A stretch of DNA of 64,000 nt from an uncultured Acetatifactor sp. Its GTDB lineage: Bacteria > Bacillota > Clostridia > Lachnospirales > Lachnospiraceae. Every line of letters begins with the position of its first letter. The first letter of the stretch is position 1. The stretch lies in NCBI GenBank assembly GCA_910577665.1, contig CAJTOJ010000001.1, forward strand, positions 1 through 64,000, given 5' to 3'. Below, in pieces: positions 8,566-17,196 of this stretch. The position numbers and the translations under genes are program-made. The notes under the pieces were generated by a model. It was given only the letters and a program-made list of their open reading frames with translations, searched no databases and had not been told where the DNA came from.

Positions 8566-11145
8566 ATGAAAAAGAGGCGGATGAGAGGCAGAAAGGACCA
8601 GGGGATTTCCCTGTTTCTTTCTATTATATTGGTGTTTGCTGTCTTTGGGGTGGTAGTGTTCTCGGTGGCCAGGAAGACGTCTGCGGAAATGTCGGCATCA
8701 GCGATCCAGAACCTGAGTGAGAGCTTGAAACTGATAAAGGCCACCATAGAGTCCAGCGTGAAAAAAGATGCCCAGTTCCAGAAACTGATGGTGCAGGAGA
8801 TTGCGGCAATGGAGAATCCGGAAGAATATATCCACTCCTTCCAGAGGAACCAGACCATGGTCAGACTGTCATTGATCTGGTCCGGAAAACAGGAAGGGAT
8901 ATCCAGCATCGGAGATGTCTTTTCAGAAAAGGAATTGGACTTTTCTGCAGGAAAGGTTATAGAAGGTCTGCCAGTATCGAGATCCTATCTGAACTATATG
9001 GGCACCTGGGCCTATACCATGAAATGTCCTGTGGAGAAGGACGGGCAGGAGATCGCCCTGCTTTATGTGGAATATGTCTATGATGCCCTGGAAGAGTCCC
9101 TTCCGGATGGATTCTACAACAAACAGGCCATGCTCTATATCATGGACGCATCCAGCGAGCGTTTTGTGCTGAAGCCCAAAGGCATGGGGGAGAGAAATGC
9201 AGGACATCTGAATCTGGAGGATTTCTACCGGGCCAATGACATTCAAGATCAGGAACTGAAAAATGAAGTAATCAACTGTGTGAGAAACGGAGAAGATATT
9301 TTATTCTATCACAATATCCGCGGGGAAAAGGCCTTGAACTATATGTGGGCCATGAACGGGGGCCAATTGTACCTGACGGGTTATGTACCGGTTGAGGCGA
9401 TCCAGCAGGAAGGGAAAACGGTCAACCAGAGTATCTTGATTGTGGTATCGGTGATGCTGGCAGCTTTTCTGCTGTGTTGCATTTTATACTATTTCAATCG
9501 CAGGCAGCAGGAGAAGACCAGAAAGGAGCAGGAGGCGGAGCGTGAGATCCACAGCAGGCAGCTGGCGGAAGCCTTACAGGCAGCACAGATTGCAAGCAAT
9601 TCCAAGACCACTTTCCTGTCCAATATGTCCCATGACATCCGTACACCCATGAATGCAGTTCTGGGATTTGCAACCCTCCTTGCGAAGGATGCGGACAATC
9701 CGGATAAGGTAAGGGAATATACCAGGAAGATCATGGCATCGGGCCAGCATCTGCTGGGGCTGATCAATGATGTACTGGATGTTTCTAAAATAGAGAGCGG
9801 GAAAGTGGTACTCACAATAGAAGAATTTACGCTGAACGACCTGGTAAATTCCGTGGATGCCATTATCCGGCCTATGGCCGCAGCGAAGCACCAGAATTTC
9901 CATGTGGAAGTGACGGGAATCCGCCATGAATACTTGATGGGGGATGAGACCAGGGTCAACCAGATCCTGATCAACCTGCTTTCCAATGCAGTGAAGTATA
10001 CTCCGGAGGGTGGCAATATCTGGTTCCGTATAATGGGGATGAAACAACGTTCTGCCCAGTATGAACATATCCAGATCCAGGTGGAGGACGATGGATATGG
10101 AATGACCCAGGAGTATCTGCGGACAATCTTTGATGCGTTTACCAGGGCGGAGAACAGTACCACCAACAAGATCCAGGGCACGGGGCTTGGTATGGCTATC
10201 ACCAAGAGTATTGTGGAACTGATGGGGGGAACCATTGAAGTGTCCAGCGAAGTGGACAAGGGCAGTCTCTTCAGTGTGGAACTGGAATTACGGATACCGG
10301 AGGGCCAGGCAGACAGGAAGTTCTGGGAGGAAAGCGGCATTGCCAGTCTGCTGGTAGTGGGCAGGGATTCCCATTGTAACCAGGGCATCCAGGTAATGAT
10401 GAAAGACGTAGGCATCCAGGTGGACACCATCTGTGGAATGGAGGAGGTTGCAGACCGGATACAGGGAAAAAAAGCAGATAGATACCAGCTGGTCCTGCTG
10501 GACTGGGGAAGCCCCGGCCTGTGTGGCAGGGAGATGGCCGAGAAGATACGGAAGATGATTCCGGATCCGGTGCCGGTTCTGTTTCTGGTTTCCCATGACA
10601 TGGATCTTCCGGAGGACATAGAAAAGGAGGCAAGGGCGGCCCGTGCCGGTATCCTGGTGAAGCCTTTCTTTGTCTCGGCCCTTCGGGAGAAACTGCAGAA
10701 GATGCAGGAAAAGCAGGCGGATGTGGATCCGTGCCATGGAGAGAAAAACGGCCTGGAGGGCTTGCACTTCCTGGCAGCGGAGGACAATGAGATCAATGCG
10801 GAGATCCTTGGGGAATTGCTGCGTATGGAAGGTGTGGACTGCGAGATTGTGGAAAATGGCCAGGTGGCGCTGGAACGTTTCCAGATGGCGGCCCCAGGCG
10901 AGTTTGATGCCATACTGATGGATGTGCAGATGCCAGTGATGAACGGATATGATGCGGCCAGGGCCATCCGGGCATCCGGTCATGCAGATGGGGCCACCAT
11001 ACCGATCATTGCCATGACTGCCAATGCCTTTGCAGAAGATGAAAAGGAGGCCCTGGCAGCAGGCATGGATGTACATCTCTCCAAGCCGATAGATGTGGAG
11101 CTGTTAAAGAAAATCATCTGCCAGTACGTCCAAAAGAAGCAATAA
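8566..11145 (+). CDS. Membrane hybrid sensor histidine kinase with two receiver domains
   Basis: An 859-residue kinase. A first membrane helix (about residues 16-36) and a second (about 289-312) flank an external sensing domain of roughly 250 residues. The H-box NMSHDIRTPMNAVLGF places the phospho-accepting His at 356. The ATPase domain has NQILINLLSNAVKYTPEG (N box), VEDDGYGM (G1) and GTGLGMAI (G2). Receiver 1 (about 585-715) keeps a central Asp646 but its usual acidic pair at the start is replaced (SLLVVGRDSHCN), so it is probably degenerate. Receiver 2 (about 735-859) is canonical (FLAAEDN, Asp786 in LMDVQMP, final Lys in LSKPID). No response regulator with a DNA-binding domain is adjacent. 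GGAGG precedes the ATG. The next gene is a binding lipoprotein in the same direction. Confidence 0.92.
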   Translation: MKKRRMRGRKDQGISLFLSIILVFAVFGVVVFSVARKTSAEMSASAIQNLSESLKLIKATIESSVKKDAQFQKLMVQEIAAMENPEEYIHSFQRNQTMVRLSLIWSGKQEGISSIGDVFSEKELDFSAGKVIEGLPVSRSYLNYMGTWAYTMKCPVEKDGQEIALLYVEYVYDALEESLPDGFYNKQAMLYIMDASSERFVLKPKGMGERNAGHLNLEDFYRANDIQDQELKNEVINCVRNGEDILFYHNIRGEKALNYMWAMNGGQLYLTGYVPVEAIQQEGKTVNQSILIVVSVMLAAFLLCCILYYFNRRQQEKTRKEQEAEREIHSRQLAEALQAAQIASNSKTTFLSNMSHDIRTPMNAVLGFATLLAKDADNPDKVREYTRKIMASGQHLLGLINDVLDVSKIESGKVVLTIEEFTLNDLVNSVDAIIRPMAAAKHQNFHVEVTGIRHEYLMGDETRVNQILINLLSNAVKYTPEGGNIWFRIMGMKQRSAQYEHIQIQVEDDGYGMTQEYLRTIFDAFTRAENSTTNKIQGTGLGMAITKSIVELMGGTIEVSSEVDKGSLFSVELELRIPEGQADRKFWEESGIASLLVVGRDSHCNQGIQVMMKDVGIQVDTICGMEEVADRIQGKKADRYQLVLLDWGSPGLCGREMAEKIRKMIPDPVPVLFLVSHDMDLPEDIEKEARAARAGILVKPFFVSALREKLQKMQEKQADVDPCHGEKNGLEGLHFLAAEDNEINAEILGELLRMEGVDCEIVENGQVALERFQMAAPGEFDAILMDVQMPVMNGYDAARAIRASGHADGATIPIIAMTANAFAEDEKEALAAGMDVHLSKPIDVELLKKIICQYVQKKQ

Positions 11146-11210
11146 CAGAAGGAATGGGAATCCTGCCGCTGCAGGTGGGAATCCGGCAGTAGGGATGGGG
11201 AGGTATGCCC

Positions 11211-12530
11211 ATGAAAAAGAGAAAAATGCAGAAGATGCAAAAAGTCCTTACCCTGTATCTGACCGCCATGCTTTCATTGTCAATGACGGCATGTGGACAG
11301 AAAGAAAATACAGGGAAAAACCTGCTGCCTTCGAAAGAAGCGGATGGAAAGGTAGTTATTTTGTTCAGCCCTATGGAGAAGACAGAGCCTGATGCGGAAA
11401 ACGTGGCCAGGAGTGCGTCCGATGTGACGGTTGCCATGGCAGAGGAGCGGCTGGGCGTGACGGTGGCATACAATACTTACACGGCACAGGACCACCAGGA
11501 CAAAACCTATGATGAAGTAGCCCTGGACCGGGTGCGCCATAATGTGGATGACCTCTATCTGCTGAATCCGGATGTGATCCTGCAGCTGGGGGAGGAAGGG
11601 CTGCTGGAAGATCTGTCAGACCTGGACAGTGCCGGGAACCTAAGGGAGATAATCCGCACGGCCAACACGGTGGACGGGAAGCTGGTGGCCATTCCCCAGG
11701 AGGTGGTGGCATATGGGCTGTTTGTGAACCAGGACATGTTTGATGCCTGCGAACTGGAGCTGCCTGAGACACCGGAGGAATTCCTGGAATGCTGCAGGGT
11801 ATTCCAGGAAAATGGGATTGAGACCCCGGTAGGTGCCAACCGCTGGTGGCTGGAGACATTTGTGTTCGCCCAGGCCTATGCAGACCTGTATAACGGTGGG
11901 AACACAGAAGCAGAGATTGCAGCCCTGAACAGTGGGGAGAGCAGATACAGTGACTATATGCGGCCTGGCTTCGAGTTCTTACAGGAGATGATCGACCATG
12001 GATATATAGATGCAAAGAAAGCAGCTGTCAGTGAGGCCATTGAGGCGGAAGGCCCGGATTTCCTGGCCCAGAAGACTCCTATTGTCATGGCCTACTGGGG
12101 CGCTGCAAATGCGGAAACTGCTTACGGGAATCCGGACTTTCATCTACAGGTCATCGGATTTCCCAGCAGCAGAGGCCAGATGCCGGTGGTGTCAGTGACA
12201 GGATTGGCAGTGGGAACAGGGGCAGAACATAAGGAAGATGCCTTGAGGACATTGGATGTGATGGTTTCTGATGAAGCGCTTCTTGCCTATGCGCAGATCA
12301 ACCAGGTGATTTCCCCTTCCAGGAATGTAGAGGTAGAATGCATTCCCGCTTTACAGCCGTTGAACGAGAAGATCCAGGAGAACATCTATGTCCTTGGCTC
12401 CAATGTCGGCATGAAAGTGGAACAATGGGGAAACACCTGCCGCATTGTGAGAATGCTGCTGGAGGGGGCATCGGTGGATGCCTGTATGGCAGAGTTTGAC
12501 AGGCTTCAGGATGAGGCACTTGGCAGATAG
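11211..12530 (+). CDS. Extracellular solute-binding lipoprotein (ABC family 1 type), no permease nearby
   Basis: A 439-residue lipoprotein: a basic N-terminus, hydrophobic core, and lipobox ending SLSMTACGQ. The mature part has the family-1 sugar-binding layout (VILFSPMEKT..., YLLNPDVILQLGEEGLLEDLSDLD, VAIPQEVVAYGLFVNQDMFD, ...ETPEEFLECCRVFQENGIETPVG). This class normally delivers sugars to an ABC importer, but no permease or ATPase is next to it. Its position 65 bases after the hybrid kinase suggests it may present a ligand to that kinase or to a distant transporter. ATG 11211 is favoured over 11205 because GGGAGG (11198-11203) is 7 bases before it. The gene ends convergently 5 bases from the exosortase gene. 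Confidence 0.82.
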   Translation: MKKRKMQKMQKVLTLYLTAMLSLSMTACGQKENTGKNLLPSKEADGKVVILFSPMEKTEPDAENVARSASDVTVAMAEERLGVTVAYNTYTAQDHQDKTYDEVALDRVRHNVDDLYLLNPDVILQLGEEGLLEDLSDLDSAGNLREIIRTANTVDGKLVAIPQEVVAYGLFVNQDMFDACELELPETPEEFLECCRVFQENGIETPVGANRWWLETFVFAQAYADLYNGGNTEAEIAALNSGESRYSDYMRPGFEFLQEMIDHGYIDAKKAAVSEAIEAEGPDFLAQKTPIVMAYWGAANAETAYGNPDFHLQVIGFPSSRGQMPVVSVTGLAVGTGAEHKEDALRTLDVMVSDEALLAYAQINQVISPSRNVEVECIPALQPLNEKIQENIYVLGSNVGMKVEQWGNTCRIVRMLLEGASVDACMAEFDRLQDEALGR

Positions 12531-12542
12531 AAAGACTATCTG
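12524..12542. terminator. Possible bidirectional hairpin between convergent genes
   Basis: CAGATAG (12524-12530) and CTATCTG (12536-12542) form a 7-bp stem with a 5-base loop, overlapping both stop codons of the two converging genes. There is no T-run, so terminator function is only possible. Confidence 0.35.
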
Positions 12543-13387
12543 GGGCCTTTCCGGAAGACAGAGCCTGCGAATGTAACCATAAGACAAGGCAGCAGAACCA
12601 GGGAACAGCCCGTCACAAGAAGCAGGACATACTCTCCGAATGTCCTGGGATCCCGGACATAGGCCTGGCCCAGAAGGGGGATGCCCAGAGTCAGCAGGAA
12701 ATACCAGAAAAGAGGAGGCAGACATGCCCTGGCAAGCTGTGCCAGGGCTTTTTTGGACTGCCGGGGCACTGTGGGACTGGTAGAACTGCGGATATCTGTT
12801 CTCTTTCGGAAAGCTGTGTCTGCCAGTCTGTAGAGCAGCAACAGGGACAGGAAGTAACAGAACACTCCGGTGAGCGAGTGCAATCTGTCAGGGGTCAACG
12901 CTCCATCCAGAAGTCCCGTCCGCCCCAGATATCTGGGCAGAAATAGGGACAACACGATCCGCAGACTGTTGGTGAGGAGAGTGCATACATAGGCAAACAG
13001 CAGGCAGGCTGTCAGGTAACCGTATTTTGTCCCGGTTGTCCGGATGCTGGAAAGCCGGGATCTGCCGGCCATTTCCAGGCGGTGTACGAAGGGAAAGAAT
13101 AAGGCCGCAAAAAGGATGGTCAGGAACCGGACACCGGAACAGGATGGGGCGATCAGGATCCGCAGGCCGTGGTTGGCATAGCCTGCCCCAGGCACATAGG
13201 CAAAGGGGATGCCGGACAGCAGTGTCACCAGGCGGGTGGTAGGTGCCAGGATCCATAATAGATCACAGGCACCTGCGTGGCTGTAAAAGGATTTGATACC
13301 AAACACCACCATTGCCCCGGCCAGGTAAAAGGGCAGATTCCGGACAAGGGTTTTCTTCCTGTGGGACAGAGCACTCAATGTATGCAT
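12536..13387 (-). CDS. Exosortase-family membrane transpeptidase
   Basis: A 283-residue integral membrane protein with about eight hydrophobic segments. The exosortase/archaeosortase triad is present in order: Cys83 in APSCSGVRFLTIL, Arg143 in LLTNSLRIVLS and His170 in DRLHSLTGVFCYF. Such enzymes cut C-terminal PEP-CTERM-like signals and transfer the protein to an anchor. The gene immediately upstream encodes a surface protein with such a tail, making it the obvious substrate. It may belong to the exosortase K subgroup, but I cannot run the model. The ATG at 13387 is preferred (GAAAGG 8 bases upstream) over a GTG at 13396; either way it overlaps the upstream gene end at 13375, implying translational coupling. 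Confidence 0.82.
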   Translation of the reverse strand: MHTLSALSHRKKTLVRNLPFYLAGAMVVFGIKSFYSHAGACDLLWILAPTTRLVTLLSGIPFAYVPGAGYANHGLRILIAPSCSGVRFLTILFAALFFPFVHRLEMAGRSRLSSIRTTGTKYGYLTACLLFAYVCTLLTNSLRIVLSLFLPRYLGRTGLLDGALTPDRLHSLTGVFCYFLSLLLLYRLADTAFRKRTDIRSSTSPTVPRQSKKALAQLARACLPPLFWYFLLTLGIPLLGQAYVRDPRTFGEYVLLLVTGCSLVLLPCLMVTFAGSVFRKGPR

Positions 13388-15471
13388 GTATGACACCTTT
13401 CTTTGTTTTGCTTTTTTTGTATGTTTCTTAGGGCAGTTACCACAACCAGACCGGCCACAGCCAGGATCAGAAGCATGGCATCGGGTTCAGAAAAGGCAGA
13501 ATATCCGCCTCCTACGGCCAGGTTAGACACTCTCTGTGGCAGCGGGAGTGGCTGGTCCACATCGGTGGCATTTCCTTCGGTGTTGCGGATGGTTTCCACC
13601 ACAGCAACAAACGAGGTGTAGGGAGTGGTCATATTGTATTCCAGTCCAAGCCTTGTGATTTCCTCCCGGGTGGAGGCATCATTGCGTACACTGCCATATC
13701 CGGCCACCCGGTCCAGTCTGGTTCGTGCCCACAGGTACCGGATGGATTCATTTTCCATATCAACGGTCACATGCTCTACCGGAATCTCCTGGGTATAGGT
13801 CTGGCCATTGGAGGTTCCTGATACCTGGATGGTACCGCCAGGGTTGCCCCGCCATTTGCCAAATAATACGATAGGACGGCTGGCATACAGGATGGACGGA
13901 ACCGCCGGTTCCACATCATAGACATCAAAGCCCTGATAAGAGATGGCAATGTCCGTGAGCAGGGGGGAGGCAATATAGGTGCGGAAGCGTTTTGCAGCAT
14001 CCGCGGCATCTGCTGCGTCTGTGACTACAAAAGCTTCACCCAGACCGCATCCGGCAATCTGCTTGATCAGATAATCGTTCACGGAGGAACCGATGCCGAA
14101 GGAGAAAAAGCTGGCCGTATCCATGTGGTCATTGATGTAAGAGAGAATGTCACTTTCATTGGTCACGTAGCCATCGGTAATGATGACGATACTCCTGGCG
14201 ACATTGTCCTGCTTTGGTATGGCGGTGGCTTCCTGTATGGCTGGCAGCAGGGAAGTACCTCCTCCGCCGTCCAGTTTGTCAATGAGGTCAATGGCTTCCT
14301 GCACATTTTTCCGGTTGGCAGGCAGGGATACCGGTGACAACAGGTCCGTATTGTCAGCGAACAGGATCAGGTTGAAAGTATCACTCTCCCTTAGGTTCAG
14401 CACCAGATCCTGGATCAGCTCCCTGGCAGTGTCCAGAGGATAGCCATACATGGAGCCGGAGATATCCAGGGCAAAGATATATTCCCTGGGAGGGATGTTT
14501 TCCGCATCGAACCGCTCCGGGGGCTGGATGGTCAGCATGAAGAAATTTTCCGGCAGGCCTGTCCCCCTGGCCTGCCCACTGGTGAGCACCAGGCCACTTT
14601 GCACGCTTTCCCCGGCCAGCTTGTATTTTAAGATAAAGTCCCGGTTCCCGGCGTAGTCTTCCGGATGGGCCAGTGTTACACGGACGTCTGAATCGCCATT
14701 CTGTGTCACCTGGATCTGGTGTGATTTGCTGGACACCTCGGCAATGGGGACGCCGGTGGACAGGTGGACATCTATCTCGTAGGATCCAGGTGGGGTGTTA
14801 CCGTCTGGAAGGTAGGGACTGTGAACCCAGTCATTGGCTTGTCCGGGGGCTGCTTTGTCCGTGGCGTCCTTTTCTGCCTGGGGGGCGGCATAGCGTGGGC
14901 CTACCACTGTGGGAAAAACGAATGTATAGATGCCTTCCTCCACGGTGATCAGCTCTGTGTAGTGCAGTTCAATCCGGACGGTATCCCCGGGCAGGATGTT
15001 GGCCACGTCCATGGTGAATACATTGGGCCGTTTCTGCTCCAAAAGCGATGCGCTTTTTCCCTGGCTTTTGGCGGTTTCATATGTTTCCCTGGCCGCTTCC
15101 TTCTCCTTGACCTGGGCGGTGATGATCTGGTTTCCGATTTCCATTTTCATACCGTGGACAGTGACACCGGAGGAAGTGGGAAACACATACCTGGCATTGA
15201 TGGCCATGTCTCCTTCGTTTGTATAGGTCTGTGTCACATAGGTTTCAGCGATCATACCACTTATATTGGCGGACACATGGGTGGCCTTCAAGGGAAAATT
15301 GTCTGGCAGGGAAGGATCCCCCTCTTTTCCCTGGATGATAAAATAAGGGGCCAGTGGGGTTTCTTCTGCTGTCTCTTTTTCCGCTGCATGAAGCCTGGGG
15401 GTGCAGAGGGCGAAGAGCAGAAATACCATAAGAAAGCAAGGTATTCTGCGTATTTTTCTGACAGTGTTCAT
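13375..15471 (-). CDS. VIT and VWA domain surface protein with exosortase-type sorting signal
   Basis: A 698-residue secreted protein. Residues 1-29 are a signal peptide (MFLLFALCTPRLHAAE). A VIT domain (about residues 45-180) contains MIAETYVTQTYTN, FPTSSGVTVHGMKMEIG and VANILPGDTVRIELHYTE. A von Willebrand factor A domain (about 328-500) has an intact metal site: DISGSM from Asp336, then GGGGTSL and ITDGYVTN. The C-terminus is tripartite: a short SEPD motif, about 16 hydrophobic residues (MLLILAVAGLVVVTAL) and a basic tail RNIQKKQNK. This resembles exosortase-processed tails rather than an LPXTG signal. AAGGAGGTG gives a very strong ribosome-binding site. Proposed role: metal-dependent adhesion or binding at the cell surface. 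Confidence 0.88.
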   Translation of the reverse strand: MNTVRKIRRIPCFLMVFLLFALCTPRLHAAEKETAEETPLAPYFIIQGKEGDPSLPDNFPLKATHVSANISGMIAETYVTQTYTNEGDMAINARYVFPTSSGVTVHGMKMEIGNQIITAQVKEKEAARETYETAKSQGKSASLLEQKRPNVFTMDVANILPGDTVRIELHYTELITVEEGIYTFVFPTVVGPRYAAPQAEKDATDKAAPGQANDWVHSPYLPDGNTPPGSYEIDVHLSTGVPIAEVSSKSHQIQVTQNGDSDVRVTLAHPEDYAGNRDFILKYKLAGESVQSGLVLTSGQARGTGLPENFFMLTIQPPERFDAENIPPREYIFALDISGSMYGYPLDTARELIQDLVLNLRESDTFNLILFADNTDLLSPVSLPANRKNVQEAIDLIDKLDGGGGTSLLPAIQEATAIPKQDNVARSIVIITDGYVTNESDILSYINDHMDTASFFSFGIGSSVNDYLIKQIAGCGLGEAFVVTDAADAADAAKRFRTYIASPLLTDIAISYQGFDVYDVEPAVPSILYASRPIVLFGKWRGNPGGTIQVSGTSNGQTYTQEIPVEHVTVDMENESIRYLWARTRLDRVAGYGSVRNDASTREEITRLGLEYNMTTPYTSFVAVVETIRNTEGNATDVDQPLPLPQRVSNLAVGGGYSAFSEPDAMLLILAVAGLVVVTALRNIQKKQNKERCHTCIH

Positions 15472-15622
15472 GGGACACCTCCTTGGAAATCATATGTTAA
15501 AAACAGCCTACACAGAAAATGCACATGAAATGCATCAGAAATTTTACATTTTGGCATCAGATTTCCCACATTTTTGCATCATTTTACAGATTTGTGCCAC
15601 ATGTAACAAAAAAATTGACTTC

Positions 15623-15651
15623 TTGACATGAAATAAGGCGCAAGGTAGAAT
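15623..15651 (+). promoter_or_regulatory. Consensus promoter for the Sel1 gene
   Basis: TTGACA (15623-15628), 17-bp spacer, TAGAAT (15646-15651), 44 bases before the Sel1 start. The divergent AT-rich gap (15472-15622) should also carry the promoter of the VIT/VWA gene, but I see no convincing minus-strand boxes; it has repeated GATGC/TGATGC words. Confidence 0.7.
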
Positions 15652-15694
15652 GAAAAATAGACGGAAAGAAAGGGATAAACGGGAGTAAGGGGAA

Positions 15695-17083
15695 ATGGGA
15701 AGTATGAGACAGAAAGAACCAGGAAGGTGTAGAAAGGCACCTGTCCAGGGCAATGCCGGCGATGAAGAGGAAGTAAAGCAGGGAATGGAAGCGTATGAGA
15801 GAGGGGAGCACAAAAGCGCATTGGAGATACTGCTTCCATGTGCGGAGAGAGGAAATGCCAATGCCCAGTATTTCTGCGGGATTATATATGATACGGGAGA
15901 AGGGGTGGAGGAGGACTTGAAACGTGCCCTGTACTGGTACGAGAAGGCAGCAGGGCAGGGAATGCGGGATGCCCAGCTGGCATGTGGACAGATGTATGAC
16001 AGGGGACTGGGCACGGATGTGAATGAGTTCCTGGCAATGCACTGGTATGAGGCGGCGGCTGACCAGGGGGTCTGCGAAGCCATGTACAGATGCGGGGAGA
16101 TGTGGTACTGGGGCAAAGGCACCAGGATGGACAGGAAAAAGGCCCTTGACTGGTTTGAGAAAGCAGCAGACCAGGGGCATATGGACGCTTTGTTTTACTG
16201 TAGCAGGATGTATGACCAGGGAGATGGCATAGAGGCGGATCCGGGGAAAGCCCTGTACTGGTATGAGAAAGGGGCCGCGTGGGGAGATGTGGCCTGTCAG
16301 TGTGAATGCGGGGACAGGTACAGCCGGGCAGGATCCAGGAGGGACCAGATCCTGGCACTGCACTGGTATGAGGAAGCCGCCGCCCAGGGAGACATGGAGT
16401 CCTGTTGCAAATGTGCCAGGATGTATCTGGATGGGAGCGGCGGGAAGCGGGACAGGAAAAAGGCACTTCATCTGCTGGAGATGGCAGCGGAAGCGGGAGG
16501 TGCCAGTGTCCAGTATGAATGTGGCTGCGCTTACTTAGACGGCGGACGCGGAACCATTGTGGACAAGCATAAAGCCTTGTACTGGCTGGAGCGGGCTGCG
16601 GAAGGCGGCTGCCGGGAGGCCCAGTACCAGTGCGGCTATCTGTATGGGGAAGGGGAAGGGACGAAGAAGAACCAGGATAAGTCCCTGTACTGGTATGAGA
16701 GAGCAGCGGAGAATGGCCACCCGGAAGCCCAGTATGTGTGTGGAGAACTGTATGACAGAGGGGACAGTCTTACAAGGAACCAGATGCAGGCAGTGTACTG
16801 GTATGGAAAGGCGGCAGAGAACGGCCATATAGAAGCCCAGTACCGGTACGGGGAGATCTTCTACCAGGGAGAAGGTATGCCATCTCTGAAGGGAGAGGCC
16901 TTACGCTGGTATGAACGGGCTGCGGAAGGAGGCCATCTGGAGGCCCAGTACCAGTGTGCCCAGATGTATGTCCAGGGAGAGGGGACACCCAGAAACCAGG
17001 AGAAAGCACGGTACTGGTTCCGCAAGGCAGCGGAAAGCGGACACGAAGGGGCCAGGAGGCTGTTGAAGATTGTGGATCTGTAG
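15695..17083 (+). CDS. Sel1-like repeat protein
   Basis: A 462-residue protein with about 11-12 Sel1-like repeats of 36 residues from residue 30 to the end. Each follows the pattern A...LG..Y..G.GV..D..KAL.WYEKAA..G, for example YFCGIIYDTGEGVEEDLKRAL then YWYEKAAGQG. Cysteine replaces leucine in many repeats (QYxCGxxYD), giving an unusually Cys-rich solenoid for a cytosolic protein. No signal peptide is visible. Sel1 arrays scaffold protein complexes, often in signalling or envelope stress; the partner here is unknown. GGGAG at 15681-15685 fits the ATG at 15695; an ATG at 15704 is possible. It has its own strong promoter. Confidence 0.88.
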   Translation: MGSMRQKEPGRCRKAPVQGNAGDEEEVKQGMEAYERGEHKSALEILLPCAERGNANAQYFCGIIYDTGEGVEEDLKRALYWYEKAAGQGMRDAQLACGQMYDRGLGTDVNEFLAMHWYEAAADQGVCEAMYRCGEMWYWGKGTRMDRKKALDWFEKAADQGHMDALFYCSRMYDQGDGIEADPGKALYWYEKGAAWGDVACQCECGDRYSRAGSRRDQILALHWYEEAAAQGDMESCCKCARMYLDGSGGKRDRKKALHLLEMAAEAGGASVQYECGCAYLDGGRGTIVDKHKALYWLERAAEGGCREAQYQCGYLYGEGEGTKKNQDKSLYWYERAAENGHPEAQYVCGELYDRGDSLTRNQMQAVYWYGKAAENGHIEAQYRYGEIFYQGEGMPSLKGEALRWYERAAEGGHLEAQYQCAQMYVQGEGTPRNQEKARYWFRKAAESGHEGARRLLKIVDL

Positions 17084-17196
17084 GAGCGGGGATCTCGGTA
17101 CTTTAGGAAAACAGGTGCTGGCATCCCTGCACCGGCTCATTATTTGTCTGTGCCGCCGGAAGCGGCATGTCTGGAAGTCTGGGAGGGCTGATCCAT

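Noticed and set aside
9489..10967. 492-codon open frame on the minus strand opposite the hybrid kinase
   Set aside because: Antisense shadow of a gene with intact kinase motifs; no family motif and no ribosome-binding site.
14764..15528. 254-codon open frame on the plus strand opposite the VIT/VWA gene
   Set aside because: Shadow of the real coding strand; low-complexity Gly/Cys content and no start signal.
15785..17080. Tandem DNA repeats or a CRISPR-like array
   Set aside because: The periodicity is 108 bases and comes from protein-level Sel1 repeats, with diverged DNA.
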